From positions 1 through 46,889 of the forward strand of contig JNVV01000077.1 in the NCBI GenBank assembly GCA_000733355.1: DNA of 46,889 bases, written 5' to 3'. Both the position numbers and the translations under genes were made by a program. Each line of letters opens with the position of its first letter. Within the stretch, counting starts at the first letter, position 1. Shown piece by piece: positions 20,129 to 33,251 of this stretch. The stretch is from Falciphora oryzae. Taxonomy: Eukaryota; Ascomycota; Sordariomycetes; Magnaporthales; Magnaporthaceae. The notes beneath the pieces were generated by a model. That model was not told the DNA's origin, ran no database searches, and saw only the letters and a list, made by a program, of their open reading frames with translations.

Positions 20129-21116
20129 AGCCCCTGCAGGGTCCGCCCGTGGCTTGTGTGGGGTTACAAGTGGGGCATTCGTCCCTCTCTTTCCTTTTCG
20201 CGACGCGTAACGTCATGAGCGGCGCGTGGTCAGGTGACAGGCAACAAACGGCTTGATCACTGCAGCCTCACTATCCTCTCAACCGCGGGCCCATCATGGC
20301 GATGCCGTGGGTGCGAGGGCGCGTAGGTCCTTCGGCTCGCAAAGGAATTGGGCAGGCTGCCCGGGCCTTCGCATCCGATTTTGGTACCCAAGGGGTGCAT
20401 ACAGCAGCGCAAGAGGATTCCAGTGGTCTCCTGAAGAATATCAGCCCCTTACCTGCGGGCACCCGCACCTCAATTCCCATTCGCTCTTGCCCAGAAGGCA
20501 GGAGCGACCCGGGTAGGTACCTACCTACCACCAGAGAGCAGCCTGTTGGCGCTGGGCTTTTCCGTGGGGTGCCGGCCTACCAGGTAGTACGTCACCCCCA
20601 CTCACCCTTTCAGCAGCGTCAATTTTCTGCCCCAGTCGAACCCGTGCACCCAGATCTGCCGCGCGATTTGCTGCAGAGCAGTCCTGGACGAGACCTTTAT
20701 GTCGTTTCGTTTGTTTGTTGCGGGCAAGACACAGTGCACCTGCCATGTCCGCACCTTGTTAGGCATCAGAGGTCTGCTTTGAAGTCAAACAAGTCTTCCT
20801 GGTTTGCAGCAAATTCTTCCCACTCTCTCCTTCTCTCGCCACCTTGTTTTCACAAGATTTCTTGTCATCTTTCCATCTTCTCTCTCTCCCTCTATTATTT
20901 TTTTTTGTCCCCAACCTGCTTCCTCCGATATCATCCCTCTGACTCCCCTCCGCACTTTCTCGCTTCGTTTTTATTCCGCCATTGTTTTCTCGTCCCCCTC
21001 TTTCTGTTGTGCCTTCCATCCTCCTTCTTTTTCTCTCCGTCCTTTTGCTCAATCATCCTACTCCATCGTCCTTCTTCCATGCCCCTTCCAATCTCTTTCC
21101 TGCTCGGCAGTTTAGG
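20129..21116. promoter_or_regulatory. Promoter and pyrimidine-rich leader of the giant gene
   Basis: No gene is seen. The perfect 14-base palindrome GGTAGGTACCTACC is at 20512-20525, and the inverted CTACC-A-GGTAG at 20577-20587. From about 20800 to 21110 the plus strand is almost all C and T, as is common in leaders of highly transcribed fungal genes just before the start codon. An upstream in-frame ATG at 20982 is read through this pyrimidine tract and is less likely to be the true start. TGCTCGGCAG just ahead of the ATG could be a 3' splice site. Confidence 0.45.
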
Positions 21117-24100
21117 ATGAACGGCGGGGCGGCAGACGGCCCCAGAAGGGGGCCGCCACAGTTGACAGCCCAAGAGGCGCTCGTCAACCACTTGGCCATG
21201 CCAGTCCGGCTGCCCCAGCAGGTACAGCACAACGCATTACTGATGGCAATTATACACTCAATGGCTTACTTACAATCCCTTCTCCCTTTTAGCAAGATAC
21301 AGGCGTTGCCACCGTCGAGGCCGCACTCCTCGAGCGCGTCATCCTGGCTGCAAGGACGATGCGTAACAGCGCTCATCATCTGTTGTGGGACTCGGTTGTC
21401 CGCTCATTGAAGGCGTCCGCCAACGTGGCGCCCTGCGGCAGGCTGGATAGGTCGACCCTGGTCAGCGAGTTACGGCATGCAACCTCGACGGCTTCGTCGG
21501 ACTTCTTGATCCTCTACATTCGTGGACAGAACGCTGCCGTCTTCATCTAGTAAGAACCCCCACTCGACGGCACTACCGTTCCTGGGTATTCTCGTGTATC
21601 TAACAGCACACAGCCGTGACGACCGCAAAGACGTCATCTTCGAGATTTTCGAGGCGTCTCCAAAGTCAGAGAGCGTCCTGGCAGCTGATGATGTTCTCAC
21701 ATGGGACTTCCCAGGCGCGGCCATCTCGGTGCCCCATGCGCGGTTCATTGATGAGAGTTTCCTCGCCCAGCTCGCTGAATTCCTCGAAACAGCGTCGCAC
21801 GCTGAGCCGACCAAGGCATTTGCCGCCTCAGCGGTCAAGGCGGGGTCGTCTCATATCGAAGTCCGCGATACCCCTGACCCTTCGCTGATATCATCGATGC
21901 TGGCGGCTCTTCTTGAGGCAAACGGCAAGCGGATCGCGCCTGCCGTCCTTCGGAAGAGGGTTCGGGATGATGTTTGCTTCTCGACCGGAATGCCTTGGCG
22001 ACGCCTCCCGCTTTGGCTGATCTTGAGAGTCTGCGTCCGGCGTTTTCTGGGCCTTGGCCTCCGTGACGAGAGGATTGGCAGGATCGAGTACAAGTTCTTC
22101 ATTGCACTTGTCCTGTCAAACCTGCTCGAGGAGGTAGCGAAAACATCTTCACCTGATCGAGTCTCGCATCTCAAGGCAAAGCTGTCGATGCGACTTGTCA
22201 AGCTGGACACAGACCAAAACAACTCACAGCGTGACGACGAGCGAGCCTGTTTCGATAAACTATTCCGAGCCCTAGAGCCAGTTTTTACGCGATCAGTTCA
22301 GATCGCGTCTGACCACCTGGCGAGCTCCTGGACCGGGTTTGTCCTGAGCACTACGAAAACTGTGCCCGAACTCCCACGACGGGCGACCGAGGCGGATATG
22401 CAGGTAAGTTTTGCCTGGTGCATGTTTCTTGCTGTAGCGGCCACGCTGACACAACAACGAACCTCTTAATTAGATGAATCTTCTGCACAGCGGCGTCTAT
22501 CTCCATGGCGTCATGGATCGCTGGAGGCAGGCGTGTCGCGGCCTACGCCGAGCGTCCGCCCGACCTGATCTCGATACCAAGGAGCATCTAAGCGACTTCC
22601 CAGTCCCGTACTTCACACTCTCCTCTCTGGAATGCAGGGCACACGAGCTTTGCGAGGACACGCCAGATATCCCAAATGATGCTGTGGCCGACTCTCGCTG
22701 CAAGCCTCTGTCCAGATTGATACTCGACTATCTGTCCAATCTGGGAAGCCACTACGACGGTTTCATTGAGCAGAAGAGCATCGCCATTTTGACTGTAATG
22801 GAGCTCGTAAGTCCACATCGCCGCTTCCACCGCTCCCACATCGTGCTTCCACCACTCCTCCGACCCGGCATCCGGACTCTCTTCTCCCTCATGCCACCCC
22901 TTTCCACCCTGCTCAAGCCCCTGCAATCAGTAGAAATGTGCTAATTCTCCTCTAGTGGGTTCAGCTCGACTATGCTCTATGCATTCGATTTCCCTTGTTG
23001 ACCGACTTCCACCCACTGTTCATTCCTTCGTCGCTGGACGTCCTGTACCTGCCCAAGTATGCCGACATGCAGAGACTCCACAGCGTCCAAGTCTATCTCA
23101 AGCAGCGCATTGACTCTTGCGCCGAGAGCCATTTCACGATTTTCGAGGACCCTCAGCCCGACTGCTTCGCACATCGCTACTTCGACGAAGGGCCGGACTC
23201 TGCTCGATTGCAGACGATCCGGGAGGGAATCGCGCGTTATGGGCAGAGGGACCGAGGGCTGAAGGAGCAGGAGTGGGAGCGCAAAAGCCGCACCTATGAG
23301 CAAATGTCGAAGCAAGTACAGAGCGGAACCTGCCTGCTCACCGACGGAGACCAGCTGGATGCTTTCGGTCACCCGGTTCCGCCCAAGCACCATCCCTCCT
23401 GCCCACGATGCCATCTCAGGAGGCTGATGGAGCGCATGCGCATCGAAATCGTCGAGGATCCGCTGCCGGAGGACGAAGTCATGCAAAAGATTGCCGTCTT
23501 CGAGCTCGGCGTCTTTGCCGGAGCAGCCGCCTTCACCACCTACCGAGACACCACGTGGGCCATTGTCTCGCAACTTGGTTCGGCGTCCAAGGACGAGAGC
23601 GTTCCTCCTCGATGCTCCATTCGGTCCTACGCTGGGCTAGCGACATTCGCCTCGCAATCTCCCTGCGATGTTGTCCTTGCCTCAACCACCAAGTCATTTC
23701 TAGCCACGCATTACCGGATTGTGTCGTTCCCTGTCGCTTTGGAGGATCTTCTCAAGCCAAACGGCCTTCGTTACACGTACTATGATCAGTCATCCAAGGT
23801 CTACCCTGGCCGCAGCCGGGTCATCGTGCGTCGCCCGTCTTTTGCGCATCACTGCCTACTCCCATTGGCCAACACGCCATTTGCGGCTATTTCCAAAGCC
23901 TTCCCTGTGGACAAACCTGGCCCATCGTCATACGATGTCGTCGCTTCCCAAGCGAGCTGCCCTCAGGGACTCAACATGCACGAGTACCTCGCTTTCCAGA
24001 CACTGCTCTCTGGCAATGGCCGGCGCTGGATCTCTTTGCTCGCCGAGCTTGGGTCTTCAAACCTAAACTTCTCGAGTGAGGCTACGCTTGTCCTTGTCCG

Positions 24101-27100
24101 CTTCATTGCTCTTCAAGCCGGCCCGCCCGGACAGTCGGAGGATACCCTAAGACTTGTCCATGGGATACTGCGCGAGGAATCGTTCGGTCACAAGCTGCTC
24201 CAGCAACTATCTCAGCGACTGACGTCAATCTCAACGAATTGGCGAGAGGTGTTTGTGATGGACACCATTATCACCCTCGCTTTGCGACTGTATGAGCTTA
24301 CAGACGAGTGCTCCCACACGGTGCACCTCAAGGCCTTGCACCTCCTGGGCACTGCTAGAGAGACCACACTTGGATGGATGACTCTCCTACGCGAGGAGAC
24401 CCGGAACGAGAAGGACGCCGACACAGCCCGCCGGACGCAGCAGTATGCCGTGTGGGCGGCGCTGCTATGCCGGAGAACCTTTGCAATCCACGAGGGTCAG
24501 CACACCACCCTGGACACGGAGTCTCTTGGGACTTTTGTGGAGTGTAGCATCACCCTACAGAACAACCTTCCCGGAAACATCAAGTCTCTCCCCTCGCTTC
24601 TCAAGGAGGCTGTGATAGCCAACTTCAAGCTTGGGCATCGTCTTCAACCCTTGGTATTGCGGTCGATTGAAACGGAGCCAGTTGCTTTCATTTCTGCCCT
24701 TTCGCCGTTTTGGCCACCGGCGAGAGATTCCGAGCCAGACATGCTCAAGAATCAGGACAACAGTCCCAGTTGGGTCTCGTTCGATGTGACCATCGCGGCG
24801 TCCGAAGAAACCAAGCTGCAGATGCAAACTATCAGCTACCACATCACCCAAGGCTTGCTACTCGTGGATGGTGTCCCGGTCGGCAAGCTGCCCTCGGACC
24901 ACCAGAAGGATCCCCAGTTGACGGCCCTACTAGGAAACCAGTCATTCCTAACATTTCCAAGTTTCCTGCCCGACATGACATATCTGCTTTCCATCAAGCC
25001 AGAGGGTAAGTGCACTTCCTGCACCACTTCATTGTTTTCCCATGCCCTTTTCCGCATCTATTGGTCTCCTCCTACTCCCGGGATGAAGCTACCTGTCTAC
25101 GCTCCTTCTCGGCCGTCGGTCTTCTCGGCATGCGAAACTCTTGGTACTTATTGACACTGTTCCGTTAGGTCATGAGATTCACGTCGGATTTCTCAATGGC
25201 GCCTTGGTTGTGCGAGCTCGGAAGAACGGCAAGGTCCTCGAATTGGTCAACAGGAATGTCTTTGGAACGCAAAGCTCTTTCGACCTTCCTGGGCCCCTCC
25301 TTGCCGAATGCTTCCATTGGCTGGATTTAACGACCGGCATCTTGGAAGTGCGTCCGGGATCGCTGCCTTGGCACTCCCGACCGAGCAATTGGCACCTTGA
25401 CTTCAAGACCGGACGCTGCTCCCGGACTCTTCCTATGCCACACTCGCTGAAGCAGCAGACGATGGCAAAGTTTGGTGGTTCCTGTCCGCGCTTTCTAGAG
25501 CAGAGGCTCATCAGCCCGCATGTACCTCTGTTCCATCGAGTGGCTCGAATCGTCGAGGGGGTCGAGGCACGACAGCAAATCATCGTCTGGCAGCCAGCTG
25601 TGAGCCGCAACCTCGAAGTGGAATTGCGAGGAGTTCAGCTACGTCTCCACGTCATCAAAAGCAAGCGTCTCTATTGCCGTCAGCTCGATTCTTACATCGA
25701 TCCTTGCCAAAACATTGGCACCTGGCACGGCCTTCGCAGCATGCTTGTCTTCAAGCATGTTCTCAGCAACGTCCGGACCGTACTCGTCCCGCTCGGGGAC
25801 TTGAAGATTGAGCGCACCGGGCCGCATGTGGCTGTGTGGGTGGACGACTCACGCTCGGCTGTGGGCAAATTCGTGGTCAACGAGATGCTGGGACGGATGG
25901 AGTGCGCCTCTGAGCCGACCTTGATCTTGAAGAAGGCTGAGTTGGTCAGTATTGTGGCGTTCTTCGGTGGGTCGACTTGAGTGTTTAGTTTTGGCTAACG
26001 AATCTGATAATATTCAGCATGCCATGACCTCCTTCGTTCTTCCTGACACCCTGACCGGCCGCACAGGAACCGAAGAGGCTCTCGCCATCCTCACGTCAGG
26101 AGTTGCCCAGCCGTGGCAGCCTCTCGGGAAGCCGCACTTGAGCATCCTGAAGTCCCTCACCAGCCTGACGCCCAAACGCACCTACTACCCCGATGAGTCT
26201 ATCAAGACACTGAAGACCGAGCATTGGAACGTCGGCCTGACCCCATCGATCCAACATGAGGACTTCATGCGGGTTGTCGACGGCATCCTGGCCAGGTCGG
26301 AACGCTTGAGACAATTCTTCCCCTCTCCGCTACTTGCTCCTTCGGCATCACCTGGAGCTGGCCTGGATTGTACGTGGTCACCTGTTGTTACAGCCTTGCT
26401 TACCACGCCCTGCCCCACGATCTACAGACAGCGATCTGTCTTATTAACTTTGGAACTTACATCCACTAACGCACGTTTTTTTTCTTGTACAGCCGCCAGT
26501 AGCCCTACGGACCCCCTGCTGGAACTACGAGAAGAGATCAGCAAGATGCAGACCGGGAATTCCTGGCATCTAACCTCACGAGCCTCTCTCCGGCGCCGTC
26601 GGTATCACAGACACCTTCCTCTTCACGTCTCAGACAAACCTCCCCGAGACAAGGAGTACATTTCTCGGGATCGCGCCACCGTCTCCAACATGGCTTACGC
26701 CAATGTCGTGGAAATTGTATCTCTCGTCCGTATATGGCCCCAGAAGATGAAGACGACACAGAACCTTGCCCGATTACTGTCAGAGTGCTCGTCCATCAAA
26801 GGCTTCGACACCCCCTTCGACAGCGTACTCCTCACCGACCGGATTGGGATGGACGTCGGCCGCCATTGGGGATCACTTGTTGTGTCTGCCAAGGCGCAGG
26901 CTGCCAACAAATCTGCCCTAATGTTCCTTTTCGCAGGCGCTTCGTTCCGCTTCGATGCGAAGATGGACCTCATTCGCGCCATCCTCGCGTTCGCTGTGTA
27001 TGATGAACTTCGAACCCTCCCGGCTCCAGCCTATCCCGAGTTCGAGTGGTTCCGAATCGGCGAGACCCCTACCCTCAGCTGGCTGCTGCCTTTGACTCGG

Positions 27101-30100
27101 TCATTCGCCATCCCTCCTCCTAAAAATGCGGCATCGGAGCAGCTACGAGAGTTCTTGAGCGCAAAGGACAGGCGCAAGCTCAAAGAAGCCGACGCTAAGC
27201 ATGAGAAGCTGGCCCAAGACGATTGCGACCGAGTCACCAAATTCCTACTCGCCCAGTGGCCTTGCGCGATCCCGTCAACCGAGGGCCTCGCCGACTCCAT
27301 CCTAGTGGACCTTACTGGCGCCCTTGAGGCATTGCGCCCTGAGTGGGCTAGGATGTACCAGAATCTCGAGCTTTCTAACCACCTGACGCTGGTAGAGAGC
27401 CTTCTTCAACAGCGGCAGACCAACGAGCGTTTTGTCTTGCCACCACCACCCTCGCCTGGTCAGGTCTGGACTATGAGGACTGCTTGCGATGAACTTCCGA
27501 GGCTGAAGGAAGACCTCATGCGTCGTCCATTCCACAAGTCCGGCAAACGACAGGGACAGTTGACCTCTCCCACCAGACCTACCCTGGCCAGCGATCAGTG
27601 GATTCGTGAGCAGAACCAGCAATTTGGATTCACGGCTCCCATTGGCCATCGCAATGGAGACCGTCCATTCCTAATGGCCCCCTCTGGTCCGCGTAACTCT
27701 CGTGGCCCGGATCAGCGCGAGACTGCGCGCCGCGGCACAGGGGCCGTTTCGGAGGCCATCCGCGAACTTGAAAACATTGTCAGGACTTCGATGCAGTCTT
27801 ATTCCGGCTCTTTGGTCCGCGAGCAATACGCGTACGAATTGTTGCATAGCATTGCCAGTCTCAAGAGGAGGGATGCTGAAGACTCGACCCCAAGCTTTCC
27901 CGAGAGTCCGCGACAACGAGACACGAAAGCACTCGCTGGTGATGTTCGACAGGCATTTGCCGCCGTTTCCTCTTCGCTCTCATCCCCCCACGATTGGGCC
28001 AGCGAGAGGCGGATCAGGTGGCTCGAGCGCGGCCTCCTCTGGCCGGTAGTCACGCCCACAACTGTCCTCCAACAAATCGGCTCCATTAACAAGACCACAT
28101 TCGGCTCGGGAATGAAGGAAGCCATTATTCGCTACGGCCTAGCCATCACTTCGCTTCAACGTCAGCTACGTCTGAACATACTTGCCCAGTGGCCATGGGG
28201 AAGAGCCATGCACCACCAGGACCTTCGGTACAAGGAGGAGCAGCAAAACACGGGTCACTCCAACTGGAACCCTGCGGATTACCCCGACTGGCTGCTTCTA
28301 GAGATTGAGTCTAACTTGCTCATCCGGCCCGACCAGATCGACGTGGCCTTGGCGACCATCAGTCCTCGAACTGGCACCAACTCGGTCCTACAGCTCAACA
28401 TGGGTCGCGGCAAGACTAGCTGCATCATTCCCATGGTTGCTGCCATCCTCTCCAACGATTCTCTGACGAGGGTCATCGTGCCCAAGGCGCTCCTGCAGCA
28501 AACAGCCCAGCTCCTCCAGTCTCGTCTCGGTGGTCTACTGAACCGGGAGCTCGCTCATGTGCCATTTTCCAGGAGGAGCCCGACAGGCGAAGCCAATATC
28601 AGGGCATATGCCTCCCTCCATCGCGATGTGATGAAGAACTCGGGTGTCATGATCTGCCTCCCAGAGCATGTCCTTTCTTTTATGCTCAGCGGGTTACAGA
28701 GGGTTCTGGACCACAGGTAATGATGAAATCGCCCCCTTTCTCGCGATCAGCACCTTGCTAACAAGGTCCCCAACAGAGTGAACGAGGCAGCCGTCATGGT
28801 GAAGACACAAACCTGGCTCAAGTCCGTGTGTCGCGACATCCTGGACGAGTCTGATTACACGCTCAGCGCCCGAACGCAGCTGATTTATCCTTCCGGCACT
28901 CGTATCACTCTAGATGGGCATCCTCATCGCTGGGTCGTGGCTGAGAAAGTGCTGCAGCTGGTGGATCTCCATCTTCACTCCCTCACTGTTACTTTCCCTG
29001 ACTCTATCGAAGTGGTCAGACGCCCCAGCGGGGGCTACCCCATTGTCTACTTCTTGCGACGAGATGTCGAGGTCGAGTTAACTCGGCGGTTGACTAAAGA
29101 CATATGCCTCGGTAACGGTGGCATCCTCCCAGATGCCGGCCTCACCAGGGGCGACCGCCGCTGTATCAAGGAGTTCATCTCCAACATCAAGGTCCAGGAG
29201 TCGACAATTGCCCACATCAGAGGCCTGTGTCCAGACAAACTGCACGTCCGCCAGACCGTGTATCTCCTGCGTGGTCTACTTGTCAACAGGATCCTATTGT
29301 CCTGTTTGCGCAAGAAATGGAATGTCGAGTGAGTCCGACTAAAAATTACCCCCTTGCCCCATCGGCCGCTTGTCCATGTCGCCAGCTGACCATCGTCTCC
29401 AGGTACGGCCTCCACCCACAGAGAGACCCGGTAGCAGTCCCGTATACTGCCAAAGGGGTCCCGTCCGAGCAGAGCGAATGGGGACACCCAGACTGCTGTG
29501 TCTTTCTCACGTGCCTAGCATTCTACTACAACGGCGTCACCCAGACCCAGTTGACACAGGCGCTTGAGCACGTCCTGAAGTCTGATGATCCCGCCGCGGC
29601 GTATGATCGATGGACGCAGACCACAAAGAAATTCCCGGACTCCCTCCGAGAATGTCAGTGCAGGCCGCTCTCTCCATTCCCCGTACTTTGATTGGAGATG
29701 CAATAATGCTGACTAGGGTTGTAGGGAGCTCCATCAATGTCGACGACCATCTCCAGCTCGAGGCTATCTGGAAGGCCGTCCGCTACAATGTAGTTGTTAT
29801 TGACTACTTCCTCAACAATCTCGTGTTTGCGCAACATGCAAAACAATTCCAGGTCAAGCTGCAGTCAAGCGGATGGGACCTCCCCCTGTTCTCGACCAGC
29901 ATTGACGCCCTGGCAGGAAAGGCGCAGTCCCGTGGCACAGCCCGGACATTGACAACCGGCTTTAGCGGGACCAACGACAACCGCACCATGTTGCCCCTGA
30001 ACATCAAGCAGCAAGATCTGGATGGCCTCCAGCACACGAATGCCGAAGTGCTGACGTATCTTTTGAGTCACCGGAACCGCCGCTATGAGATAATCCACGG

Positions 30101-32342
30101 CATAGACGGACGGCGCTTGTCGGAGGACGGCTTTCTGTCCCTACTAGTGCAGTTACGAATCCGCATCCTCATTGACGCCGGGGCACAAATCCTTGAGATG
30201 AATAACGAGGCAGTCGCTAGGCGGTGGCTGGAGTTGACAGAAGATGCTCCTGCGGCTCTCTACTTTGATGAGAGCAATAAGCCATGGATGATCTCCCGGC
30301 TTGGGACAAAGACTCCTCTCCTTGCATCTGCTTACGCCGATGACCTAAGTCAGTGTCTTGTCTATCTTGATGAGGCACATACCAGAGGAACAGACCTTAA
30401 GCTGCCACCCACGGCAAAGGGTGCCCTGACCCTAGGCCTCGGACAGTCCAAGGACAAGACCGTGCAGGCGGCCATGCGACTCCGCCAGCTGGGCCAGACC
30501 CAGGCCGTTGTCTGGTTTGCGCCGCCGGAGGTTCACTCGAGCATTCTCGATCTTCAAAAGAAGCGCGCAGGTAGCAAGCTCGACAGCAGCGACGTCATCT
30601 GCTGGCTGTTGGCGAATACATGCGACGGGCTCGAACAGCTTCAGGTACTTACAAGGCAACCAAGCCTTGATCCATTCCTCGTTGCCGCGCGCTCTGCTAA
30701 CCACTTGCAGCCTCTCTATTATGCTCAGGGAATGGACTTCTCCAGGCGGGTTCAAGCTGCCGTGGACAACCCAGGCTTTTTGACTGACCGGCGTCAACGC
30801 GAGCGCTACGTGTCTTGCATTCGGCAAGATGAGTCGCAAACCTTGCAAGATCTCTATGAACCCAAGGCGAAGAACAAACTCCCCGGGCTGAAAGGTGCAT
30901 CGGAGCCTTCGATTGCCTCGTTTGTCTCCCAGCTCAACTCGCAGAGGACCACGTTCAAGGACACGGGTCACGCTGTCCATGCTTCAGTGCTGCAAGAGCA
31001 AGAGCGCGAGGTTGCAGTCGAGGTCGCATACGAGGTGGAATCCGTACGGCAGGTCAAGAAGCCACCACGCCTGTCGCCGCTCACCTTCCCCGGCTTGCAC
31101 CGCGACCTGGAACTGTTTGCACGGACCGGACGCCTCATCCAATCCTCCGTTTCATGCCGTCGTGCCCTGGCATTTATATCCGAGACGCGCGTCGGACGTA
31201 TATCCGGTGTTTCTCGGAAGGGGCCGGGTCGACTGCTGATATCCACCGAATTCCAGAGGTACGTCACCCTCGAGACCTGAGTTTGTCGTCTACCAGGCAG
31301 GCATTGATACTAAACATTACGAACTTGCAGGGCTGTCAAACAACAGCAGTATGACGGCTACCAGAGTGATGGCTGCCTACGTCCTGTCAACTGGATCTTG
31401 TGGAGCCAGAGCACAGAGACTGCCATTGTCATCATCCCGGAGGAGGCTGAGCTCCTGCTCCCCATCGTCCGCGCCGCTGATTCGCCGACCTGGATCCTCA
31501 CCTACGCCGCGCCCGTGACGAGGAAAATGCTCCACTTCAACCGCCTGGACTACTACGCCATCCCCGATCTTCCGAATAATTGGAAAGCCCCTGCGTGGTT
31601 AACGGTAGAGCTGGGAATCTTTGCCGGTCGCCTCTACTTCGAGTGGGACGAATACTCTGTCCTGTGCCAGCTGGTCGGGCTCGACCCTTCGTCGAATTCA
31701 CAGGAGGACTGGGAGGAAGATGGAGACGGAGACGGAGATGGAGAGAAGGGAACTATTATCCCCCAGGTGGATGGCACGATAGCCGATCCAGATCACAGGA
31801 ATAAAGGGGGTCATGGGACCAAGTCGGCGGACTTTGCGACCAAGCCGCTGGTGTTTCTCCAGGATTGGCTCGCGCTTCGCCGACGCGGCCAAGACTTTGT
31901 CCACACTCCCATGGGACACGTGACGCAGAGCAAGCCCCTCCACGCGGAGCACTCCTTCTTCCGCAAGAACGAGGACGCGGAGGAAATGGCCGCTCGAACT
32001 CGGAAGCCGTATGCGCCGATCGCGAAGCGGGTGGCGGCTGCGACGACGTCCGGGAGCGCCGAGGAAGAATTTGACGGAATCGATGAAATGGTGTACGCGC
32101 CCGAGGACGACTTTGACTCGGACTCTGACGGGGAGATTGAGTACCACGAGGACGAGATGTTCACGGCCAGCGATGAGGAGAAGGAGGGAGGTGGCGCGGA
32201 CGAGCGCCGGGGATCGTCGCCGGATGATTCGGCCGGTTCTGCGGACGTGGCGCCCACTCATCGCGCTGGAGCCAGTTTTCGGGCCTCCAGGGGTAGGGGC
32301 CGTGGCGGTCGGGAGATGACGGGTGGCCGACGTGCCCGTTAG
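21117..32342 (+). CDS. Giant DUF6606-DUF3638-DUF3645 protein, putative P-loop ATPase
   Basis: Thirteen exons joined by 12 GT-AG introns in phase give 3,389 residues: 21117-21221, 21293-21549, 21614-22403, 22474-22806, 22956-25005, 25169-25944, 26018-26369, 26493-28716, 28777-29328, 29403-29653, 29725-30644, 30711-31258, 31331-32342. The N-terminal 400 residues match DUF6606 (WDFPGAAISVPHARF, VRDDVCF, IEYKFFIALVL). DUF3638 carries the Walker A-like LNMGRGKTSCIIPM (about 28396-28437). DUF3645 covers DPVAVPYTAKGVPS through GFSGTNDNRTMLPL. A Walker B-like VYLDEAHTRGTDLKLP follows (about 30360-30410). The C-terminus is acidic, then ends in an RGRGRGGRE basic tail. Databases often label this family ubiquitinyl hydrolase; I see no proof of that activity. 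All phases fit, so the gene looks intact. Confidence 0.85.
26370..26492 (+). other. Stop-free in-frame intron (123 bp) of the giant gene
   Basis: Starts GTACGT and ends in a T-rich tract and TTGTACAG. It is 123 bases long, a multiple of three, and has no stop in the gene frame, so translation would continue if it were retained. I call it an intron because of the strong splice signals and because its translation is unlike the flanking protein. Confidence 0.65.
30645..30710 (+). other. Stop-free in-frame intron (66 bp) of the giant gene
   Basis: Starts GTACTT and ends CACTTGCAG, with a GCTAAC branch-like site. Removing it joins CDGLEQLQ directly to PLYYAQGMDFSRR, which matches the uninterrupted family pattern. 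Its length of 66 and lack of stops mean retention would add 22 residues without a frameshift. Confidence 0.75.
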
Positions 32343-33251
32343 AGCAAGGGTTGCAGGTGTCGGACAAGGCCATTGCTTTTGGGCCGGCGTGGACAATTCC
32401 ACGTCTGGATGTTTTTGTTGTTCTTTTGGGGCCTTGTTCCGTTTCCTTTGGAGTTCATGTTCCGCTGTCATTTTGAGCCCCTGCCCCTTTTTCCTCAGCA
32501 ATTTCCCCTTTTTTTTTCCTAGTTGTGTTGTCTTGCAATCTCCATCACGTGTAATATTAGCACCCAATGTCTTCCTGTGTGCGTAAAATTACCATATTTG
32601 TAGGATGTTTAGGTGGCCTTCTCTGAGTGAGGTGTCCATCCAGCTGTCTCCCCGAAAAGATTTTGCCAGCCAGCCGAATCCGCCCTCGCTCGGTGGCCCT
32701 CGGGTCAAAATCACAACGACACCATGACGAAATGCCCCCTTCGGCTCCTCAGGACATCACCGCGGATGCAACGTTTCGGTCCTCGTCCAGCAGGAAATGA
32801 CGAGTAGCTAGGTCCGTCTGGACATGCATTGACAGTGTGAGGGCAAACGAGGCTTGGTGCAGCTCTGCCAGCGAGCCAATGGCAGCAGCGGCACGGTTGG
32901 ACAGCGCCCGACTTTGTTCGCCGAGAGACAGAAGTTGCATCAATGACGTCATTGTGACAAAAGCAGTTGGCTTGCCCCTGATGGCGCCTTCCGAGACACC
33001 TGCCAGGTCCTGTGCTACGGGAAGACGATCAGGCACGTCCCTTCTCCACGCAATTCAGCTCAGGTCTCCCTACATTCGCCTTCTTTATTTGCAGCTGTGG
33101 CTTTCCTGACACCCGGCTCGTCTCAGTCCCACTACTTCGTCCCCCGCAACGCCCACGTCCTGTCCCTTGACTCAACTTCGCCGATATCTTCTTCTGCCGA
33201 TTTGGCCAATTCATACTAGTCTTCCAGAGAATTGCGAACAAGCAAACCGCC
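32343..33251. other. Intergenic between the giant gene and the mitochondrial-type gene
   Basis: Contains the T-rich 3' region of the giant gene (poly-T runs near 32505) and the promoter of the gene at 33252. The ATG there has a good fungal context (CAAACCGCCATG). Confidence 0.5.
32749..32952 (-). CDS. Possible small protein or terminal exon, unrecognised
   Basis: A minus-strand frame from an ATG near 32952 reads MTSLMQLLSLGEQ, then RAAAAIGSLAELHQASFALT and HFLLDEDRNVASAVMS before a stop. The mix of residues is protein-like (amphipathic helices) rather than low complexity, but upstream there is no ATG in frame, only a GTG. It could be the last exon of a minus-strand gene, although the plus-strand gene start at 33252 leaves little room. 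No family recognised. Confidence 0.2.
   Translation of the reverse strand: MTSLMQLLSLGEQSRALSNRAAAAIGSLAELHQASFALTLSMHVQTDLATRHFLLDEDRNVASAVMS

Noticed and set aside
20982..21116. Upstream in-frame ATG for the giant gene
   Set aside because: It would add 45 residues read from a C/T-only tract typical of a leader; the ATG at 21117 starts the more plausible N-terminus.
29711..29716. First AG (GACTAG) as 3' splice site of the intron starting at 29654
   Set aside because: Using it gives an immediate stop; the next AG at 29723-29724 restores the frame as REWSSINVDD.
31698..32567. 289-codon minus-strand frame
   Set aside because: Shadow of the last exon of the giant gene, whose family match is on the plus strand.
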